Shown here: positions 56,767 through 64,000 of the stretch, piece after piece
How positions within the stretch are numbered: position 1 is the first letter of the stretch
How the letters are laid out: each line of letters starts with the position of its first letter
Origin: Pleurotus ostreatus/Saccharomyces cerevisiae fusant
Taxonomy: Eukaryota; Opisthokonta
Length of the DNA stretch: 64,000 bases
NCBI GenBank assembly: GCA_024196135.1
Contig: JAMQCK010000055.1
Coordinates: 52,797-116,796 of the forward strand
Direction of reading: 5' to 3'
The notes under the pieces: generated by a model
Seen by the model: the letters and a program-made list of their open reading frames with translations, nothing else
What the model was told of the DNA's origin: nothing
Databases searched by the model: none
Program-made: the position numbers and the translations under genes

Positions 56767-57262
56767 CTATCGCCCGACATTCTTCTGGGATTCTACAAGA
56801 TCCTCTAGCTTCTCCGCGTCCTCCGCCAGCGTTCTAAGGATCTGCGTCAGAACAACCGGTCCTCTCACCACATCTTTCTCCGCAAAATTCAGGACAAATG
56901 GGTCTCCGCAGTTAACCAAAAGCGCGTTCTTCAATGCGAACGGGATGTTTTGTGCCGCGATCGACCAACTCACGCATCGCGGGGTTTGGCTCGCTCAGAA
57001 GATCAAGCATCCTCTCAAGAACTCGGGAGTCCTCGAGAAAGTGCGAAGCTCTCATTATTTTGACCTCCCTGGAAGCGGGCCGATAGAAGTCTAGCACGGC
57101 TTGCAAATTCGCACACCGCCGTCTTGTCGCTTGTATCTACTTATCTACTGGGCGACGGACGATGAGAGCAATACGCGCAACATACCTATGTAGACACCCA
57201 CCCTCCTTAAGCGCCGATCACTGTCGGCCATGTAGATGCCTGCTGCCAAAGAATTCCCCTCT
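56767..57262 (-). pseudogene. Relic of the same small membrane-protein family (copy 4)
   Basis: A minus-strand frame reads LQAVLDFYRPASREVKIM, matching MQAVLAFYRPALERTYIT of copy 3 less than 1 kb away, and continues MLDLLSEPNPAMRELVDRG. The frame is then broken: the downstream protein-like part (FVLNFAEKDVVRGPVVLTQI ... VESQKNVGR) is in another phase, and the GTGAGT donor nearby does not restore it. Upstream, the RTALL..RR block is missing and the motif equivalent to DGHPRS-R is degenerate (57215-57262). I read it as a decayed tandem duplicate of copy 3. Confidence 0.55.
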
Positions 57263-57827
57263 CGATGCCTGTGCGGAAGGAGGGCGTATGCATGCGAGCG
57301 CTCTCCGCGCAGCAGGACGGCTAGCTAGGCAGAATGGCGAGGCGCTCAGTCGGAATATTCGACCATCAGCGAAGATGTTTTGCTGAGCGAGGACTTGCTG
57401 CGAGGCTGAGTCTACACAGACAAGCTCGCGGTGCTTATTCGCAGAATAGGCGCTAGGCGATCGTCCGGTGCTCATGATGCAAGGCTCATTGCGGGATAAA
57501 GTCCCGGTTGTAAAGAGATAGAATCAAGAGAATGTCAAGATAGCAGTGATCCACATAGCAGAGTATGCCGGTCGATGGCAGATGTAATCTCTCCCTTCAA
57601 CGAGCGTTCGGGACGAGAACCGGACGACGGTGCGGGCGGCCCGTCGAACCGTCGTCCGCGAATTTTGCAAATTCCATGCTTGGCTTCTGCATTCACCTCG
57701 GCGCCTTGCGGTCGGCCTTCTCTCTCCCACTGCTTTCCTTCGTTCGAGTCTTCATCTCTATGGCTTCATATAGGCCCATGACAGTCGTAATAATACAGCG
57801 AATAATCTTAGTTTGATCCTCAACACC
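57263..57827. other. Spacer between the copy 4 relic and the zinc dehydrogenase gene
   Basis: No gene, repeat or RNA is supported. Confidence 0.35.
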
Positions 57828-59127
57828 CTACGGACCCGTAATAACTACCTTTAGCGCCATGTTTCCCTGTTCGTCCTGACCCTTTGCAAGCAATTCGAAG
57901 GCGCTCACAGCGTCCTTTAACGGTATGCGGTGAGTGACCAGCTTCTCAATCTTGTCCAGCTTCCCTGACCCCAACAGCGCAAGCGCCTCCGGGTACGTGT
58001 TTGCGTACCGGAACGAGCCCAGCACATCCACCTCGCGCGTCGCTGCTGCCGCGACAGGGAGCATCAATGCACCCGTGCCCATACCCACCAGCATCACGCG
58101 TCCTCCTGTGATCGCCGCCTATGACATGCAGCTCGTTAGCACGGACGATGCCATGAATCAAATGAACGAACTCACGTGGATCGACATCTGGATACACGGC
58201 GCGGCTCCCGTGCATTCGTAGACCACGTCGAACCCATCCGGCTCGCCGAAGCGCGCCACCGCGGGGAGAATGGTATTTTTTGCCGCCTTCAGCTGCTCCT
58301 CCGGCGACAGATTGCGATCGCCCTTCGGCAAACAGAACGTCTCGGACACGAAGCCATGCTCCTTCGCGAACGCGAGGCGCGTCTCGTTGATGTCGATGGC
58401 GACGACCTTCGACGCGCCCTGCGCGGACGCGAGGGCGGCGGCGAGCAGACCGATGGCGCCGACGCCGAACACGAGCACCGTCTGCCCAGACGCAAACTGT
58501 GCGCGTCGTGACGCGTGGATGAGCACGGATAGCGGCTCCGCGAGCGCGGCCATTTCATACGAGCAGTCATCCGGGAGCCTGCGCGCAGGCGTATCAGCGG
58601 TCCGCCCGTCGTCGGTGGGCAGGTGGATGACTCACGGGAACATCAGGTCGGCATCGTGGTTGAGATACGTCTGGAGCGTGCCGTCGAGGTGCGGGAAGGT
58701 CTTCGCGCTGCTGCAGAAGCGCATCCCCTTGCAGAGGTTATAGCGCCCGGCCTTGCAGTATCGGCACGTCTTGCACATGATGCCGCACTCGATGGCGACG
58801 CGCTGGCCAGGTGAGAGGCCTGTGACGCCTGGGCCGACGGCGGTGATGATGCCTGCGGCTTCGTGGCCAAGGACCATGGGGGCTTGAAGCTTGAAGTCTC
58901 CGTTGCGTCCGTGGGTATAGTAATGTACTGCGGAAATGATCAGGTCAGTGTGTACAAACTCTAGCTTGAGCTGGAGACTCACAGTCGCTCCCGCAGAGTC
59001 CAGTTGCTTTTACGGCAACCTGAACTTGACCCTCTTTCGGAGGCAGCGCTTCGCGCTCCTCGATGCGAAGGTCCTTGCCACCGTATAGAACGGCGGCGAC
59101 CTGTGCAGGCTGCGTGGAGGGCGACAT
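57828..59127 (-). CDS. Zinc-dependent polyol (sorbitol/xylitol-type) dehydrogenase, MDR family
   Basis: Minus-strand gene, ATG 59127 to TAG 57828, with introns after GLCGSD, DADLMF and IQMSIH. Marks of medium-chain zinc dehydrogenases: catalytic-zinc residues in GLCGSD and VLGHEAAG; four structural-zinc Cys in ECGIMCKTCRYCKAGRYNLC; the Rossmann motif VFGVGAIGLLAA; and an Asp at the end of the next strand (VVAIDINETRL), which favours NAD over NADP. LHYYTHGRNGDF in the substrate pocket region is typical of sorbitol, xylitol and L-iditol 2-dehydrogenases. It would oxidise a polyol to a ketose in the cytosol. It is divergent from the KduD-like SDR with a shared 615-bp promoter, so co-regulation in sugar or sugar-acid catabolism is likely but inferred. 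Confidence 0.93.
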
Positions 59128-59742
59128 GGTGATAGGGTAATGTGGGTGGGTAGTCTGGTGATATCCGCACAGGGACTGCTCGCCTTATATCCCAGGGCGC
59201 CCCTCCGTCTGGAGGAAGAGGGCTATATCCTACTCCGGTCTCGGTCCGACATCCGAGACAACAGAACGCTTTCACAGTGCGTCCATGCCGCGTTGGCGCG
59301 CCCCATCGGGAGGTCGTGGTGAGTATTCTTACATACTGGAGGTCCCCCGGGCAGCCTCTCTGTGCGCATGAAGTGCGAAGCAGGCGCAAGATGTGGTAAG
59401 AGCGTCCCAATTCGTGTTCTACCCACAGGAACAGGGGTATATGAGCCCAGCGTGTTGGCGGCAGACTCCCTATTGCGCATATTTCTTCCGCCTCCCGCCC
59501 CGCTTTCATCACCGCGATCTCCTATCTCGGTCCACCGGGACGGAAATCCGATCATGGGTCCAAACTTCGTCCCACCTTCTCCCCCAATTTCCGTGCGATG
59601 GACCTCCTGGACTCGGACCCTCGGTTCGAGTACCGGAACAGGGTAATCGGTGCCCCCGCGGGTGCTCCTTAAATTGGGGGAGCTCGTCGCGGTCGAGCGC
59701 ACGACACACGAAGACGTGTCCTGATATCGCCTCGAGATCACC
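59128..59742. promoter_or_regulatory. Shared divergent promoter of the dehydrogenase pair
   Basis: The 615-bp interval separates two head-to-head catabolic genes. A minus-strand TATA element (ATATAAGG) is at about 59183-59190, about 60 nt from ATG 59127. Several CGG/CCG-bearing blocks (CCGGTCTCGGTCCGACATCC at about 59235, and CGGACCCTCGGTTCGAGTACCGG-like sequence near 59615) could bind a zinc-cluster factor; this is pattern only. Confidence 0.45.
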
Positions 59743-60884
59743 ATGGATCCAACTCCCGCACTCAAGGCGCTCGAGCTCTTTTCGCTCGCGGGCAAGAACG
59801 CGCTCATCACAGGCGGAACACGAGGTGCGGTTATACCTGCCACGATCGGTCCGCGACTGAGGCTACTACTCCCCCATAGGCATCGGTGCCGGAATGGCCA
59901 TCGCGCTGGCGGAGGCCGGTGCGGACATCTGCCTCGTTATGCGCGAGCCGCCGCCGGGAACGCAGCCCAACATGTCCACCGCGGACGCGATTCGCGCGCT
60001 AGGGCGCCGCGTCGAGATCGTCCACTGCGACCTCGCCGATCTCCCGGCAGTCAAGGGCCTCTTCGAGAAGGCGCTCGCCGCGATGGGCGGCACAATTGAC
60101 ATCCTCATCAACTGCGCGGGCATCCAGCGGCGCGCGCCAGCGGTCGACTTTAGCGAGCAGGACTGGGATGACGTACGTGAGGTTTGAGTGAGGGGGTCGC
60201 ATACGCGTTGCTGACGCCGCGCGCAGGTCATCAATGTCAACCTCAAATCAGTCTGGCTGCTCGCGCAGCAGGCGGGGCGGCACATGGTGCCGCGGCGCCG
60301 CGGGAAGATCATCAACGTCTGCTCGCTCGTAACCTTCCAGGGTGGCATTACTGTCCCGGCATACGCCTCTGCGAAGGGCGGGCTGGGCACCCTTACCAAG
60401 GCGCTCTCCAACGAGTGGGCCTCCCATAACGTGCAGGTATGCCCTCGGTCCGCTTGTTCCGTACACTATAGCGCGTCTAACGCGCTTATTACAGGTCAAC
60501 GGCATTTGCCCGGGCTACATCGCCACCGACATGTAAGTTAATTGCCTTCTTCGCCCCTCGATCATATCCCCTTCACTTCCCTCCCCCTGATTCTATCGCC
60601 GCCGGCTTCTTCGCACGTACAAGTGAGCACATTGCTGACTATCCGCCCAGGAATGAAAAGCTGCTGAACAACCCGGAGCGCCTGCGCCAGATATCCGAGC
60701 GCATACCTGCTGGCCGGTGGGGAGAACCGAAGGACTTCGCCGGGCCGGCGGTCTTCCTTGCCAGCGACGCTAGCACGTATGTCAGCGGCGAATTGCTGCT
60801 TGTGGATGGCGTACGTCTTTACTCTATCTACTTGCCGGACGCCACTCTTACTGAGACTACCTATAGGGTTGGATGGGCCGATAG
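59743..60884 (+). CDS. Short-chain dehydrogenase, KduD/gluconate dehydrogenase-like
   Basis: Five or six exons from ATG 59743 to TAG 60884. Classical SDR marks: cofactor motif TGGTRGIGAGMA (joined across the first intron), [24 protein letters not shown] (NAG equivalent), [15 protein letters not shown], catalytic Ser in [10 protein letters not shown], catalytic YASAKGG (Y-x-x-x-K), and the C-terminal [38 protein letters not shown]. The pattern [20 protein letters not shown] resembles 2-dehydro-3-deoxy-D-gluconate 5-dehydrogenase (KduD) and gluconate 5-dehydrogenase. It likely interconverts keto and hydroxy sugar acids with NAD(P)H. It is head-to-head with the zinc polyol dehydrogenase. The final exon is only 18 nt (60867-60884), coding GWMGR and stop. 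Confidence 0.92.
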
Positions 60885-61713
60885 GTGGACGGCGAAGTGT
60901 AAGGATAACAGAGAAGCTATAAACGGGAGCTCCAGCCAGGGCGTATGCCACCGGGTATGGGTTGTATTACTATCGGGCACGGTTCAATGCAAGAATCAGA
61001 CTTTTCAAGCGTGCGCTTCACGGAGCTTGGCTATCGATCGAGGGGAGTTGGTATCGCTCCTCGAGGACCGGCAAAGGCCTGCAAGACCTCTTCCTGCGCC
61101 ACCCTCCGTTGCCGCATGCTTTTCTCTCTGCTCTTCTGCCCTCAGAAGACCTCTCTAAGCAAGGTTACTCATCTCCTCTAGTCCCCAAGATGTTCATGTT
61201 TGGAAGTATGAAGCCATGCCAGATGGATTAACATGTAAGAGGTGCGTGCGTCTATTCACTGTAGGATAAGTCTGGGCAGGGAACTCGGTCCGAATCCTTG
61301 TAGCACTCACACGGGCATATGGACTTCGTCCTATACGGCGCCGCCGTCGCCCAGTGGTGAGTACAAAGACGTGCGCGGGACCGTACTGATGCCGTTGGAT
61401 TGGATTCTCACCCTTAGCACATCCCGCGTACCTATCCACTTGCACAGGGGCAAACGCAGGCGGTCGAACTGCTCGATCGCCAGCCGCTCGTCTGCGTCGC
61501 TGCAACACCGACCCTCAAACCTTCGCCACACTCAGAAGAGAAGCTTCCCCTCACGGCCGCGAACCTCGCCTCGACCTCGACTCCTAGTGAATGTGCATGT
61601 CTTGCCACAGCTATAGTATACAGATGGGGGTATAGAGGTACAATTCGCGTGCAATGTCCGCTTCGGTCACGCACCGAAGGAAAGAAGGGGCGTCCTTCTT
61701 GAGTTCCTGCCGC
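60885..61713. other. Spacer between SDR and family copy 5
   Basis: About 830 bases holding two converging 3' flanks. Short frames have no motif; nothing else is seen. Confidence 0.4.
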
Positions 61714-62459
61714 TCAGCGGCCCTCTTCGTATAGGTTCTCCTCCCAGCTTTGGATCGCGGCCGCGCAGCGCGTCTTGAGCTCAATCACGCGCTCCTGCAG
61801 GCTGCGCTCGAGCTCGCGCATAGCTGTGCGCCGCTCGACAGCAGTGCCGCTTGCGGCGGCGCGTACCTGCGTGGTGATCTCCGCGCAGAGAGCGGGAACG
61901 AGGGCGGCGGCGGCATCGAGCTCGGGCGACCGTGCGGCAGGCTCGTTTAGGAGGTGGCGGAGCATGTTCGCGGGGGCGTCGAATGCGCCTGCTGCGGCGC
62001 CCTCCCCGAAGCAGGCGCAGAGGCAGCGCCGCACGTGTTCAATCTGTGCGTCGATGGTGTGGCGGCTGGTATGCCGGGAGAACTCTTCCTCTGCGTCGGA
62101 GAGAGCGTGGAATGCGTCCCGCGCGGTGCTTATGGAGGAAACATGCCAGGCACTGTATAGTACAAGTGGGATCAGAGCGGCGAGTGAGGCTGTCAGGCGT
62201 GTTAGATGCTCTAGATGTGAGAGATATATAGATACGCACCTGTCAGTAGCGATCGCCTCCCCCTCGAGCGCGCTTTGGGCTCAGATCCATGTGCTGCGGA
62301 TGCTACCTGCGCTGCATTCTCCTTACGAGTCGTCCGAGAGGAGTACTGGGAAACCGGCTCATGTCGCGCGGTGTTCGGGGACAAGGTCGATGCATAGAGG
62401 ACGCGGAGGAGGGGAGGCGCACGTCTGACAGTGGCGGCGGCGCGGACGAGCGTAGTCAT
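61714..62459 (-). CDS. Small presequence-plus-membrane-segment protein, divergent family copy 5
   Basis: Exons 62459-62240 and 62189-61714 with a phase-1 intron encode 231 residues. The N-terminus MTTLVRAAATVRRAPPLLRV is a strong mitochondrial presequence pattern. Exon 1 ends in a basic patch (KARSRGRRSLLT) where the other copies have the DGHPRSxR motif; exon 2 opens with a membrane segment (SLAALIPLVLYSAW) and an Ala/Glu-rich helical domain ending SWEENLYEEGR. Architecture, exon sizes (220 and 476 nt) and intron phase equal those of copies 1-3, but the RxALxxRRxV block is not clear, so membership is tentative. Confidence 0.68.
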
Positions 62460-64000
62460 GACGGCGCGGGGGAACACGACACGCCCCGTGGGGAACTCCA
62501 ATAATCTGATTCCGGGTACGCGGGCCGGGCGGAGCCAATCTTTGGTGGCGCACGGGCCGGCCTATGGATACAGACAGCGGGTAGGGTCACGACGAGCAGC
62601 GAGAGGACATTTCCCCCTCCACTGTTCTTTATACTGCCGAGCGTGCACTCGGGATAGCTTTCTCACTGCCGGCAGTCGCGAGTCCAGGCTGACAGCCGTG
62701 CGGCTGGCCGGGTCCAGCCAATCAAGAAGTAGCCGTTGCTATCCCTGGACGGAAACCCTTGTGAAAGTTCGAAGGAAGTTGAGAAAGGCAGCCGGACGCG
62801 CCGTGCTCGCGTCAACAATGCAGCAGAGGCTGCAGGAATCGGCTCTACGGCAATGTCAGGGGAGATGGACTGATAATAAAGATCGCTATCGAGAGAAATG
62901 TAGTCTACGGAGGCAGCTTACAAGCTTCTCTCCTGCGGTCGCAGCGGACTCCCCAAAGAGGGTTCTAGACGGCTCTTTTGAGTACACTGCCGCACGGTTT
63001 TCACGTCGAAAAGAAGTAGAAGCCGTTGATGTGGCGAACACCTCTGTGACTACGTGAATTCTGGGTCGAATCTACGTTTGCGCGATGCAGACCTTGCTGC
63101 GTTGGTTTCACCTGTGTGCCGCCATGGATTCCAGGTGCGCGCTGATGGCGGGCAAAATCCGACGCTCAAAACGGAAATATTGGTGGGTCCACGTGCGGGC
63201 CGACGGTCTAGCCACGCAGTCGGCGAAGGCCGGGCCTGCGTTGCCATCATGTGACCTTGCCGCACTTCAAAGTTTGCGCAGTCGCAACGAAGTCCCACAG
63301 CACGCCTTGTCTTCTTCCCTCACTCACCGCAGCTGCCCACGACATCCCTCCCGCACTCCGCCTCTGTCTCGTCTCCCGGGCCTGAGGACTGCTCGAAGGG
63401 CATAAGGTGCGTGTCCGTCTTTGGTCTCTGGGCATATCTAACATGCAAACCAGGCTTTCCACGTCGCTCACCGCATGACGACGTCGCAAACTTGACCAGA
63501 GGTACGTTGCCAACACCTTTCCTACCCTCATTTACTGACTTATCCCTCAGGCTGACGATCTCAAGGTCCGAGCCCCCTCCTTCGGGGCTTGAGCTTGTCG
63601 AAGGGGTCCGAGATCGGCATGGGCCAGTCGACGAAGGGTTGGCTGTCCTTGACAACGGCTAGTACGTTTTCCATAGCATCTATAAGTAGTGCAGCTGTAC
63701 ATAGTACGTTGGGGTAGATAGTACATGCAATGAAATACATTTTGAATATCTACGAGTGTTACTGAGGATGACGAGCAACGTGTAACGGTCGCAGGCAGCC
63801 CACCCACCGCCCCGCCGCCGAGCACGTGCCGCTGGATCGTCGCGGAAATTATGTGGGGACTGCATGATGAAGACGTCGGCGTCAACTACGTGAAATCTAC
63901 GTCGCTCACTATTCATGCGACTTTTTCGTCGGAAACCAGGTAGATTCCATGTGGTGGGAAATCTACCTGAAATTCTCGTCGGCAGCGTGCGGCAGTGTAC
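62460..64000. other. Right end of window, no gene recognised
   Basis: Frames are short and conflict on both strands. An inverted pair of GGTAGATT and AAATCTACC at about 63939-63969 can form a short hairpin and recurs partly as AAATCTACG at about 63892; it may belong to an element running past the window edge. Confidence 0.35.

Overview
This window comes from a basidiomycete fungus, most likely an Agaricomycete mushroom or polypore relative. The evidence is gene architecture: many introns of about 45-65 bp with GTRNGT donors, CT-rich leaders, compact spacing, and families typical of that group (Goodbye-NACHT STAND protein, tandem FAD monooxygenases, a QDE-1-type RNA-dependent RNA polymerase, a divergent Ras-like protein). 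All gene models below were spliced by eye from open frames, splice consensus and family motifs; none has transcript support.

Layout. 1-4.5 kb: a secreted, probably GPI-anchored alpha/beta hydrolase, an intron-containing tRNA-Gln, and a decayed duplicate of the hydrolase 3' end. 4.5-9.9 kb: a 14-exon RNA-dependent RNA polymerase with a DCDGD catalytic core on a 12-nt exon. 10.4-13.4 kb: a small hydrophilic protein and a Ser/Pro repeat protein interrupted by an in-frame TGA. 13.4-16 kb: gene-poor, with two diverged inverted copies of one element. 16-19.2 kb: a NACHT-type STAND receptor. 19.8-20.5 kb: histone H3. 21.7-22.8 kb: a small membrane protein and an intron-containing tRNA-Gly. 22.9-32.5 kb: four same-strand paralogous FAD monooxygenases (salicylate hydroxylase-like). 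34.5-35.9 kb: an Old Yellow Enzyme. 36-41.6 kb: SMC4 of condensin. 41.8-43.5 kb: a divergent CDK-like kinase. 45-46 kb: a frameshifted pseudogene. 46.7-47.4 kb: an intronless nuclear-type unknown. 48.7 kb: an intron-containing tRNA-Arg. 49.2-52.4 kb: an ankyrin protein and histidyl-tRNA synthetase. 53-55 kb: a Ras-like protein without a P-loop and an unknown protein. 57.8-60.9 kb: a divergent dehydrogenase pair (zinc polyol dehydrogenase and KduD-like SDR). 62.5-64 kb: no gene seen.

The most novel signal is a dispersed family of small proteins (229-246 aa) at 33.2, 43.9, 55.7 and, more divergently, 61.7 kb, with a relic at 56.8 kb. Each has a basic presequence-like N-terminus, a conserved R-x-D/N-G-H/Q-P-R-S-x-R motif (three copies), one phase-1 intron at the same place, one membrane segment, and a soluble domain with an R-x-A-L-x-x-R/K-R-x-V signature. 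They look like an unnamed, lineage-expanded, possibly mitochondrial inner-membrane family.

Functionally the window mixes housekeeping genes (SMC4, H3, HisRS, tRNAs), genome defence or self/non-self genes (RdRP, STAND receptor) and catabolic genes (FAD monooxygenase array with OYE; polyol and sugar-acid dehydrogenases sharing a promoter).
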